Assembly (NCBI GenBank): GCA_035317605.1
Contig: DATHGT010000039.1
Coordinates: 1-18,050, forward strand
Origin: DATHGT01 sp035317605
GTDB lineage: Bacteria > Methylomirabilota > Methylomirabilia > Rokubacteriales > CSP1-6
Length of the DNA stretch: 18,050 nt
Direction: 5' to 3'
Shown here: one piece after another, positions 1 to 6,662 of the stretch
Layout: the number at the start of each line of letters is the position of its first letter
Numbering within the stretch: the stretch's first letter is position 1
Made by a program: the position numbers and the translations under genes
Notes under the pieces: generated by a model
Seen by the model: only the letters and a program-made list of their open reading frames with translations
Told to the model about the DNA's origin: nothing
Database searches by the model: none

Positions 1-932
1 CCGATCAGGAGCGTCACTCCCATGATCGGCTGGAAGTCGGAAGACACCGCTGAATTGACAGCGTAGAGGCCGATGCCGGGCCAGTCGAAGACCGTTTCCA
101 CCAGGATGGTGCCGCCGAGCATCCAGCCGTAGCGAAGGCCGACCATGGCGAGGGTGGGGATCATCGCGTTTCGCAGCGCGTAGCGCGTCACCACGCGAAA
201 GCCCGAGAAGCCTTGGGCGCGCGCGGTCACGATATAGTCCTGCCGGAGCGTCTCCAGCATCTCGGCCCGGTTCACGCGCAGGATCGAGGCCAGGGCCGGG
301 AAGCACAGCGTGACGACCGGCAGCACCGCGTGGGCGGCCGCGTCGGCGAAGGTTCGCCATTCTCCCCGCAGCAGCGCGTCGACGAACAACAGGTGAGTGA
401 TGGGGGCCGGCGGGGCGGCGGTGAGACCGAGCCGTCCCCCCAGCGGCAGCCACCCGAGCTGGAGCGCGATCAGCAGCTGAAGCATCAGGCCGAGCCAGAA
501 CGCGGGTAGGGCCACCCCCGAGACCGACACCACGCGGGTCACGTGATCGATCCACGTGTTCTGGTAGACGGCCGAGAGCATGCCGAGCGGGACGCCGATC
601 GCGACGGCCAGCAGGAGCGCTGAGGTGACCAGCTCGAACGTGTTGGGGAAGTAGCGGACCAGGTCGTCGAGCACGGCGTTGCGGCTGCGCAGCGACTGCC
701 CGAGGTCACCCCGGGCGACACCGCCGAGATAGCGCGCGAACTGCACGCCGAGCGGACGGTCGAGGCCGTACTTCGCGCGCAGGGTCCGCACCATCGATTC
801 GTTGGCGTCGGGACCGGCGGCCAGCCGCGCGGGATCGCCGGGCATCACGTGCGAGATCGCAAACGTCAGGCAGAGGAGCCCGAACAGCATCAGGCCCAGG
901 AAGGCCAGGCGTTTGACGAGGTACTGCGTCAG
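1..932 (-). CDS. DppB-type ABC transporter permease, 3' end beyond window
   Basis: Inner-membrane permease subunit of a peptide/opine/nickel-type ABC importer; about 310 residues are visible and the C-terminus lies off the left edge. The translation opens with TQYLVKRLAFLGLML, a first membrane helix, then SHVMPGDPARL and the typical LRAKYGLDRPLGVQFARYL segment. Later come the core helices and the ATPase-contacting EMLETLRQDYIVTARAQG loop (EAA-like motif), then WPGIGLYAVN. This order matches DppB/OppB. The start is unclear: no in-frame ATG or GTG precedes the first helix, so I place it at a CTG (930-932). The first in-frame ATG (888-890) would cut into that helix. It begins 13 bases after the binding-protein stop, so the two are one operon; a DppC partner and ATPases are expected outside the window. 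Substrate cannot be read from sequence. Confidence 0.88.
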   Translation of the reverse strand, partial: MTQYLVKRLAFLGLMLFGLLCLTFAISHVMPGDPARLAAGPDANESMVRTLRAKYGLDRPLGVQFARYLGGVARGDLGQSLRSRNAVLDDLVRYFPNTFELVTSALLLAVAIGVPLGMLSAVYQNTWIDHVTRVVSVSGVALPAFWLGLMLQLLIALQLGWLPLGGRLGLTAAPPAPITHLLFVDALLRGEWRTFADAAAHAVLPVVTLCFPALASILRVNRAEMLETLRQDYIVTARAQGFSGFRVVTRYALRNAMIPTLAMVGLRYGWMLGGTILVETVFDWPGIGLYAVNSAVSSDFQPIMGVTLLI

Positions 933-945
933 CGGGCGTCGGCCC

Positions 946-2514
946 TCACTTGGCGACGATGGCCAGCGGGTAGAGGTCGACCTCGCCCGTGAAGCGGACG
1001 GGGCTGAAGGCGAAGCCCTTCACGTAGTCGCGCATTCCCCAGCGACGGTTGGCCAGCATCCCGAACACCTCAGGGACGTCGGCGGCGATCCGCTTCTGGA
1101 TGTCGGCGTAGAGCGGCGCCCGCTCCTCCCACTTGGCCAGCGTGCGCGCGCGCTCGATCAGGCCCCAGACGTCGGCGTTCTGGTAGAAGGACGAGCCGTA
1201 GTACTTGCCCCAGGAGTTCTTGTGGTACTGGTACGCGACCGCGTCGGGATCGGTCGACACCGGCGTGGCGAAGACGGCCAGCATGTCGGGCGACGTCTCC
1301 ACCTTCGCGCCGCGCGCCACCATGTTGGGCCAGGTGAGCGGCACCATCTTCACCTTGAGGTTCAGCTTGCCGAGGTTGTCGATGAGGACGAGCCCCATCT
1401 TGCGCTCCTCCTCGAGCCCCTGGACGTACACGTATTCCAGCTCGATGCCGCCGTTGGGATGCGCGCTCTTGGCCAGGAACTCCTTGGCCTTGGCGAGATC
1501 CTGGCGCGGAATGCCCGGCACCGCGACGTGGCCGCGCGTGGCGTTGGGGAACGGACTGGTCTGGAGCACCGCGTTGCCGTTGTAGATCTTGATCAGCGCG
1601 TCGTAGTCGAAGGCGTGCGCGACTGCCTTGCGAAGGTTGGCGTCGTTGGTGGGCGCCTTCTGCGTGTTCATCTTGAGCCCGAACGTCGTCATGCCCGGGA
1701 AGTTCGGCACCACGATGCCCGCGATCTTGGCGACCTGATCGTAGTCGTCGGCCGAGAGCCCCTCGACGACGTCAGCCTCGCCGCGCAGCAGCGCCGCCCG
1801 CTGAGCCGCCGACTCGCGCACGAGCTTGAGGATGACCCCGCCCACGTGATCCTTCGACGGCCAGCCCTTCCAGTAACTCTCGACGGCCTCGATCTCGTAG
1901 AGCACGCCCTGCTGCCATCGCTTGATCTTGAAGGGCCCGCTGCCGGCCGCGTTGTCGGTCAGCCACTTCTGGCCGAGGTCACCGCCCTGCTCGTTGGACA
2001 TCACCTGCTTTCCGTTCATCACGTACCACCACGGCAGGAACGACAGGAACGGCGCGTAGGGCTGGCCGAGCGTGAACTGGATCGTGTGCTCGTTCACGAC
2101 CTTGATCCCGTCTTCCTTCAGGAAGTCCGAGAGCATCCAGGCCGGCCCCTGGTTGAGCTTGAGCGTGCGCGCGAACGACCAGCGGACGGCCTCGGCCGTC
2201 ACGAGGTCGCCGTTGTGGAAGCGCGCGTTCTTCGCGAGGTGGAACGTCCACGTCTTCGCGTCGGGCGAGACCTCCCAGCGCTCGGCCAGCCAGGGGACGA
2301 TCTCGGGCGGGTTGCCGACGTACTTCACCAGCGCGTCGTAGAGCGCCTGCTGCATCATCCGGATCGACCAGTCGTACTTCACGCTGGGGTCGATCGTGGG
2401 CACTTCCTGGCGTCCGGCGAAGACGAGGATCTTCTTGTCGCCGACGCGCTCGAACGCCGACGCCGGCGCCGCCGCCAGCGCGATCAGGAGCGTGAGGGTG
2501 AGCACGGTCTTCAT
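946..2514 (-). CDS. Family 5 ABC transporter substrate-binding protein
   Basis: Extracytoplasmic solute-binding protein (SBP_bac_5, DppA/OppA type), 522 residues, the usual length. An N-terminal signal peptide (MKTVLTLTLLIALAAAPASA, then FERVG) ends in an ASA site for signal peptidase I. There is no lipobox cysteine, so it should be soluble in the periplasm. Family landmarks are visible: PTIDPSVKYDWS, then YDALVKYVGNPPEIVPWLAE and WTFHLAKNARFHNGD, and in the middle NDANLRKAVAHAFDYDALI. A GGAGGT ribosome site lies five bases before the ATG. It is the first gene of a minus-strand unit with the permease behind it. It is divergent from the DUF917/hydantoinase operon, 69 bases away, which suggests that it delivers the compound those enzymes act on (inference). 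Dipeptides, opines or other amide compounds are all possible ligands. Confidence 0.93.
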   Translation of the reverse strand: MKTVLTLTLLIALAAAPASAFERVGDKKILVFAGRQEVPTIDPSVKYDWSIRMMQQALYDALVKYVGNPPEIVPWLAERWEVSPDAKTWTFHLAKNARFHNGDLVTAEAVRWSFARTLKLNQGPAWMLSDFLKEDGIKVVNEHTIQFTLGQPYAPFLSFLPWWYVMNGKQVMSNEQGGDLGQKWLTDNAAGSGPFKIKRWQQGVLYEIEAVESYWKGWPSKDHVGGVILKLVRESAAQRAALLRGEADVVEGLSADDYDQVAKIAGIVVPNFPGMTTFGLKMNTQKAPTNDANLRKAVAHAFDYDALIKIYNGNAVLQTSPFPNATRGHVAVPGIPRQDLAKAKEFLAKSAHPNGGIELEYVYVQGLEEERKMGLVLIDNLGKLNLKVKMVPLTWPNMVARGAKVETSPDMLAVFATPVSTDPDAVAYQYHKNSWGKYYGSSFYQNADVWGLIERARTLAKWEERAPLYADIQKRIAADVPEVFGMLANRRWGMRDYVKGFAFSPVRFTGEVDLYPLAIVAK

Positions 2515-2546
2515 GAGCGACCTCCGAAGTCAGCGGGGCGCGATGG

Positions 2547-2574
2547 TTGCGCGGTGACGGCGGGAGGATAACAT
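2547..2574 (+). promoter_or_regulatory. Candidate promoter for the DUF917-hydantoinase operon
   Basis: TTGCGC (2547-2552), 16 bases, then TAACAT (2569-2574), a fair match to sigma-70 -35/-10 hexamers. The -10 ends only nine bases before the ATG at 2584, so transcription would start at or next to the start codon. The only purine-rich stretch (GGGAGG, 2562-2567) is 16 bases from the ATG, too far for a normal ribosome site. A leaderless transcript is therefore plausible. This is read by eye only. Confidence 0.4.
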
Positions 2575-2583
2575 ACGCGCGCG

Positions 2584-3666
2584 ATGACCACGCTTCGGCC
2601 CGTGTCCGTCGAGGAGATCGAATCGCTGGCCATCGGGGCCTGGATCCTCGGCACCGGCGGCGGCGGCAGTCCGTACCTGGCGCTCCTCAACATGCGCGAG
2701 CTGTATCGGCAGGGCGCTGTCGTGTCGCTCATGGATCCGATGGATCTGGCCGACGACGACCTGGTCGCGGTCGTCTCCAACATGGGGGCGCCGCTGGTCG
2801 GCCAGGAGCGACTCACCGATCCGAAGACGATCGCGAGCGCGGTCACCATGATGGAGGAGTATCTCGGCCGCGGCTTCCGCGCGATCATGTCGCTCGAGAT
2901 CGGCGGCGGCAACGCGATTCAGCCCTTCATGGCCGCCGCCCTCCTCGGCCGTCCGGTGGTCGACGCCGACTGCATGGGGCGGGCCTTCCCCGAGGCGCAG
3001 ATGACGTCGTTCGCCATCCACGATCTGCAGATGTATCCGCTCGTGCTCGTCGACGTGCGCGACAACGCGGTCGTGGTGGCGCGGGCGGCGTCGTGGAAAT
3101 GGATGGAGCGCCTGTCGCGCACGGCCTGTGTGGCCGTCGGCTCGATCGCCGCCACCTGCAAGGCCCCGCGCACCGGCAAGGAAGTCAAGGAGTGCGCGAT
3201 CCTCGGATCCACGAGCAAGGCGATTCGCCTGGGGCAGACCGTCCAGTCCGCGCGACGCGCTCATCGTGATCCGATCGAGGCGATCGTCGAGGCCGAGGGC
3301 GGCCAGCTCCTGTTCGCCGGCAAGATCGCCGATGTGGCCCGACGCGCCACCGAGGGCTTTCTGCGGGGAACGGCCCGCATCGACGGTCTCGGCGAGCATC
3401 GCGGCCGCGCGTTCGAGCTGGCGTTTCAGAACGAGTTCGCGGTGGGCTGGCTGGACGGCGCGCCGCGCGTGATGACTCCCGACCTGATCTGCGTCATGGA
3501 CACCGTGTCCGGCGACGCGATCGGCACCGAGACGTTGCGCTACGGCCAGCGCGTCAGCGTGGTGGCGTTGCCGGCCCCGCCGGTGCTGCTCACGCCCAAG
3601 GGTCTCGAGCACGTCGGGCCGCGGGCGTTCGGCTACGATCTGGAGTTCCAGTCGGTGTTCGCGTGA
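2584..3666 (+). CDS. DUF917 / S-methyl-thiohydantoin desulfurase-like protein
   Basis: A 360-residue protein of the DUF917 family (now named after S-methyl thiohydantoin desulfurase), commonly found next to hydantoinase/oxoprolinase genes. The family signature is near the N-terminus: SLAIGAWILGTGGGGSPY at residues 14-31. The conserved core follows with VSNMGAPLVG, SLEIGGGNAIQPF and VVDADCMGRAFPEAQM, the last probably a metal or substrate site. The C-terminal half (LLFAGKIADVARR, FQNEFAVGW, TPDLICVMDTVSGDAIGTE) matches the second family domain. Length is normal for the family. It starts the plus-strand operon; its stop overlaps the GTG of the hydantoinase-like gene in a GTGA junction, implying translational coupling and probably a joint enzyme or pathway. 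The substrate is unknown; hydantoins, thiohydantoins or related cyclic amides are the natural guess. Confidence 0.9.
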   Translation: MTTLRPVSVEEIESLAIGAWILGTGGGGSPYLALLNMRELYRQGAVVSLMDPMDLADDDLVAVVSNMGAPLVGQERLTDPKTIASAVTMMEEYLGRGFRAIMSLEIGGGNAIQPFMAAALLGRPVVDADCMGRAFPEAQMTSFAIHDLQMYPLVLVDVRDNAVVVARAASWKWMERLSRTACVAVGSIAATCKAPRTGKEVKECAILGSTSKAIRLGQTVQSARRAHRDPIEAIVEAEGGQLLFAGKIADVARRATEGFLRGTARIDGLGEHRGRAFELAFQNEFAVGWLDGAPRVMTPDLICVMDTVSGDAIGTETLRYGQRVSVVALPAPPVLLTPKGLEHVGPRAFGYDLEFQSVFA

Positions 3667-5276
3667 AGCGAATCGGCATCGACGTCGGGGGCACCAACAC
3701 CGACGCGGTCCAGCTCGATGGCGACACCGTCGTCCACGCCGTGAAGACGCCGACCACCGCCGACGTGACGGGCGGAATCACGTCCGCGCTACGCGCGTTG
3801 ATCGAGGAGCGCCCCGGGTTTCCCGGGGCGCTTCCGAGCGTGGGGGGGCTTGGGGGGCCCGCGGCTAGGCCCCCCATGCTGACGATCGACGCGGTGATGA
3901 TCGGGACCACGCATTTCACCAACGCCGTGGTCCAGCGGCGCGACCTCACCCGCGTGGCGGCGATCCGCATCGGTCTGCCGGCGAGCGCCTCGCTTCCGCC
4001 GTTCGTCGACTGGCCCGAGGATCTCGCGGCCCTCGTCCGCGGCGAGGTCGTCATGCTCGAAGGCGGTCACGAGTACGACGGGCGACCGATCGTGCCGTTC
4101 GATGACAAGGGCATGCGTGAGGCGTGCCGGCGGATCCGGTCGGCCGGCATCACGTCGGTGGCGATCGCGTCGGTGTTCTCTCCGCTCAACGCCGAGTGCG
4201 AGACGCGAGCGGCGGCCATTCTGCAGGAAGAGTGTCCCGGCGTCGCGGTGACGCTCTCGCACCAGCTCGGCCGCATCGGCCTGCTCGAGCGCGAGAACGC
4301 GGCGCTGCTCAACGCCGCGCTGATCCCCCTGGCGCGGCGGACCGCGCGCGCGTTCAGCGAAGCATTGAGGCGAAGCGGCCTCGCCGCCCCGCTCTACCTC
4401 ACGCAAAACGACGGCACGGTGGCGCTGGCGGCGACGGCCGAGGCGTATCCCGTCTACAGCTTCGCCTCCGGTCCCACCAACAGCATGCGGGGCGCGGCGT
4501 TCCTCTCGGGCCTGAGCGACGCGATCGTCATCGACGTCGGCGGCACCACCACCGACGTCGGCAGCCTGCGCCACGGCTTCCCGCGAGAGGCCAACAGCGT
4601 GGTGGAAGTCGGCGGCGTGCGCACGCTGTTCCGCATGCCGGACGTGCTGTCGCTCGGCCTCGGCGGCGGCTCGCTGGTGGCCGACGACGGGCAGGGCGTG
4701 GGACCGCAGAGCGTCGGCTACCGGCTGGTGGACGAGGGCCGCGTGTTCGGCGGCCGCACCCTGACCGCCACCGACGTGGCCGTCGCCGCCGGCCTGATCG
4801 ACCTCGGCGACCGCCGTCGCGTGGCCGATCTACCAGCCGATCTCGTCAAGCGCGCGCTGGCGCGGATGCACGCGACGATCGAGGAAGGCGTGGACCGCAT
4901 GAAGACCGACGCGCGCGAGGAGCCGCTGATCGCGGTGGGCGGCGGCTGCTTCCTGGTGCCGGAGCATCTCCCCGGAGTGTCCGAAGTCATACACGTCCGT
5001 CACCAGGCGGTGGCCAACGCGGTCGGCGCCGCCATCGCCCAGGTCAGCGGTGAGGTGGATCAGATCTTCCAGAACCTGGGGCGGGAGGTGGCCATCGCCG
5101 AGGCCCGGCGCATCGCCGAGGAGCGGGCGGTCACCGCCGGCGCCGACCGCGCGACGCTGGAGACCGTCGACGTCGAGGACCTGCCCCTCGCCTACTTGCC
5201 CGGCCACTCACTCCGGGTCCGAGTCCGCGTGGTCGGCGACATCGGTCAGGATGTCTCGAAGGAGCGCCCACGATGA
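3663..5276 (+). CDS. Single-chain hydantoinase/oxoprolinase A-like protein with in-frame insert
   Basis: A 537-residue ATPase-fold protein of the hydantoinase A/oxoprolinase family. Members use ATP to open cyclic amide rings such as hydantoins or 5-oxoproline. Phosphate-binding motifs are clear: RIGIDVGGTNTDAV at the N-terminus, IGTTHFTNAVV (residues 80-90), ASGPTNSMRGAAFL and VIDVGGTTTDVGSL in the middle, then LGLGGGSLV. It is shorter than the ~700-residue HyuA type and has no HyuB beside it; DUF917 is its immediate partner through a GTGA overlap, which also fixes the GTG start at 3663. Residues about 50-72 (PGFPGALPSVGGLGGPAARPP) are a Gly/Pro-rich insert between two well-conserved blocks, encoded by a hairpin plus a G-tract palindrome that recurs in the other HyuA gene of this window. 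Activity may persist if the insert forms a surface loop. Confidence 0.92.
   Translation: MKRIGIDVGGTNTDAVQLDGDTVVHAVKTPTTADVTGGITSALRALIEERPGFPGALPSVGGLGGPAARPPMLTIDAVMIGTTHFTNAVVQRRDLTRVAAIRIGLPASASLPPFVDWPEDLAALVRGEVVMLEGGHEYDGRPIVPFDDKGMREACRRIRSAGITSVAIASVFSPLNAECETRAAAILQEECPGVAVTLSHQLGRIGLLERENAALLNAALIPLARRTARAFSEALRRSGLAAPLYLTQNDGTVALAATAEAYPVYSFASGPTNSMRGAAFLSGLSDAIVIDVGGTTTDVGSLRHGFPREANSVVEVGGVRTLFRMPDVLSLGLGGGSLVADDGQGVGPQSVGYRLVDEGRVFGGRTLTATDVAVAAGLIDLGDRRRVADLPADLVKRALARMHATIEEGVDRMKTDAREEPLIAVGGGCFLVPEHLPGVSEVIHVRHQAVANAVGAAIAQVSGEVDQIFQNLGREVAIAEARRIAEERAVTAGADRATLETVDVEDLPLAYLPGHSLRVRVRVVGDIGQDVSKERPR
3808..3832 (+). repeat. Perfect 11-bp hairpin inside the hydantoinase-like gene
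   Basis: AGCGCCCCGGG (3808-3818), loop TTT, then CCCGGGGCGCT (3822-3832). The stem is perfect and entirely inside coding sequence, at the left side of the Gly/Pro-rich insert. It lies eight bases before the G-tract palindrome at 3841, so the two probably entered as one composite element. There is no T-run after it, so it does not look like an intrinsic terminator. Confidence 0.8.
3841..3877 (+). repeat. G-tract palindromic element, copy 1
   Basis: Coding-strand layout: T, G7 (3842-3848), CT, T, G6 (3852-3857), an 11-base spacer, then GCCCCCCAT (3869-3877). TGGGGGGCC (3851-3859) and GGCCCCCCA (3868-3876) form a perfect 9-bp inverted repeat. It is translated in frame as part of a Gly/Pro-rich loop. 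The same order and spacing occur at 10851-10885 on the opposite strand inside the second HyuA gene. The layout match is seen directly; calling it a dispersed repeat family is inference. Confidence 0.7.
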
Positions 5277-5320
5277 AGTGGGTGCGGGGAGTATCATGCG
5301 TCGGACACATCCGCCGTTCA

Positions 5321-5327
5321 GAGGAGG
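5321..5327 (+). promoter_or_regulatory. Ribosome binding site deciding the start at 5332
   Basis: GAGGAGG lies four bases before the ATG at 5332. The open frame continues upstream through the end of the hydantoinase-like gene to an ATG at 5050, with another ATG at 5296. Neither has a comparable site, and the protein family match begins just after 5332. A TATCAT sequence at 5292-5297 could be a weak -10 box, but I see no -35 partner. Confidence 0.6.
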
Positions 5328-5331
5328 CGCC

Positions 5332-6243
5332 ATGGCTCCCGAGACCAGGACCAAGCCCCAGATCGCGATCATGAACGCGATCCACGATCTGCCCGTCCTC
5401 GTCGCGCGCGATCGGGGATTCTTCAGGGATGAGGGACTCGATCTGGACTTCGTGACCACGCCGGGGATGTCGCAGGCCACCAGCTCGCACGTGGTCAAGT
5501 TCGATTCCGTCTTCGATCGGCCGCTCGATTCGGTCTACAACGACGGCGGCATCGACTGCTATCGGATGTGCGAGTGGGGGATCATGAAGCGCGCGGTCGA
5601 GGCCAGCGCCCAGGGGCTGCGCGGGCGCAAGATCGTGGCCCTCGGCGCCTCGATGTCGAAGTTCGCCCTCGTGGTGGCCCGCGGATCGAACGTCTACGAG
5701 CCCGAGATGCTCAAGGACCAGCCCATCGCGGTGACGCCGAACAACGGCTCGGAGTTCACCACGCTCAAGATGATGGAGGGCTTCTGCACGCCCGAGCACG
5801 TCAAGCGCGTCAACGTGGGCTCGATGCTCAAGCGCATCGAGGCCGTGCGCGACGGCCGGGTCGCCGCGGCCAGCCTGGTCGAGCCGTGGATCAGCGTGGC
5901 CCAGAAGTGGGGGATGCGCATCCTGATCGAGTCGCACTCCACGCGCAGCGAGGCCGCGGGCGACGACCTCGACGGGCCCACGCTGGCCCGGATGTTCCGC
6001 GCTCAGGCGCGGGCCGTGGAACTGCTGGAACACGATCCGACTCCGTTCGTCCACTATCTGGTCAGCGAGACCGGCGGCCTGCTCGAGCCCCACGAGCTGG
6101 CCACCTGGCGCCTGCTGCACGCCGCCCCCCAGCCCTACACGCGCGAGCGCTTCGACGACACCTACGCTTGGACCGTGAAGTGGAACATGACGGTGCCCGG
6201 CGCCACCTACGACAATACCGTCGACAACCGAGCGTGGCGATGA
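5332..6243 (+). CDS. NMT1/SsuA-fold binding-protein-like protein without signal peptide
   Basis: A 303-residue protein with the type 2 periplasmic-binding fold seen in SsuA/TauA/ThiY (NMT1-like). Landmarks are IAIMNAIHDLPVLVARDRGFF followed by DEGLDLDFVTTPG near the N-terminus, the mid-domain QPIAVTPNNGSEFTTLKMM block, and VAAASLVEPWISVAQKWG. The N-terminus is polar (MAPETRTKPQ) with no hydrophobic signal segment and no lipobox, and no matching permease or ATPase is nearby. A cytoplasmic role is therefore likely: a ligand sensor, an enzyme built on this fold (as in THI5-type HMP-P synthase or 4,5-dihydroxyphthalate decarboxylase), or a chaperone-like partner. The Cys-rich THI5 motif is not seen. 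It starts 55 bases after the hydantoinase-like gene and ends in an ATGA overlap with the next, so it belongs to the operon. Its function remains open. Confidence 0.82.
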   Translation: MAPETRTKPQIAIMNAIHDLPVLVARDRGFFRDEGLDLDFVTTPGMSQATSSHVVKFDSVFDRPLDSVYNDGGIDCYRMCEWGIMKRAVEASAQGLRGRKIVALGASMSKFALVVARGSNVYEPEMLKDQPIAVTPNNGSEFTTLKMMEGFCTPEHVKRVNVGSMLKRIEAVRDGRVAAASLVEPWISVAQKWGMRILIESHSTRSEAAGDDLDGPTLARMFRAQARAVELLEHDPTPFVHYLVSETGGLLEPHELATWRLLHAAPQPYTRERFDDTYAWTVKWNMTVPGATYDNTVDNRAWR

Positions 6244-6650
6244 GCGATCTCACGCCCAACATCCCCGAGGTGGTGGCCGAGGTCCGCGGTCTGTTCGAGC
6301 GCTACGAGCAGGCGCTCGTCGACAAGAACGTCGACGTCCTCGACGCCACCTTCTGGAACAGTCCGCACACGATTCGCTACGCCTTCCACGAGAACGGCTA
6401 TGGCTTCGACGCGATCCACGCCCACCGCGTTGCCCGGCCGCCCGGGCCCGGGATCAAGGAGAAGCGTCTCCGCTTGGAGATCCTCACCCTCGGCCGCGAC
6501 CTCGCCACCGTGAACCTCGAGTTCAAGGTGCGCGGTCGCGAGGCGATCGGCCGGCAGAGCCAGACCTGGGTGCGCTTTCCCGACGTCGGCTGGAAGGTCG
6601 TGGCCGCCCACGTCTCGACGATGACCGACGCGCCCGCGGGAAATCCCTGA
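6240..6650 (+). CDS. hpxZ: HpxZ/AtzH-like (DUF3225) NTF2-fold protein
   Basis: A 136-residue protein of the AtzH-like/DUF3225 group that includes the oxalurate-catabolism protein HpxZ. The family pattern runs along the whole length: IPEVVAEVRGLFERYEQALV, DVLDATFWNSPHTIRYAF with ENGYGFDAIHAHRVARPP, then LGRDLATVNLEFK and GRQSQTWVRFPDVGWKVVAAHVS. The fold is a small NTF2-like cone. Relatives sit in operons for purine-ureide (oxalurate) or cyanuric-acid breakdown, where AtzH acts on a carboxylated urea intermediate. The start ATG overlaps the previous stop (ATGA), giving translational coupling. Its presence is the best hint that the operon handles a ureide-like or carbamoylated intermediate. The family call is firm; the exact reaction here is unknown. 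Confidence 0.88.
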   Translation: MSDLTPNIPEVVAEVRGLFERYEQALVDKNVDVLDATFWNSPHTIRYAFHENGYGFDAIHAHRVARPPGPGIKEKRLRLEILTLGRDLATVNLEFKVRGREAIGRQSQTWVRFPDVGWKVVAAHVSTMTDAPAGNP

Positions 6651-6662
6651 GGAGACGACGCG

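Noticed and set aside
802..2571. 589-codon open frame on the plus strand opposite the substrate-binding protein
   Set aside because: Antisense shadow of a clear SBP_bac_5 gene; Arg/Val/His/Asp-rich composition without any family motif, as expected from GC-rich third positions.
5050..5331. N-terminal extension of the NMT1-like protein
   Set aside because: Overlaps the end of the hydantoinase-like gene, is Arg/Ser/Pro-rich shadow sequence, and lacks a ribosome site, unlike the ATG at 5332.
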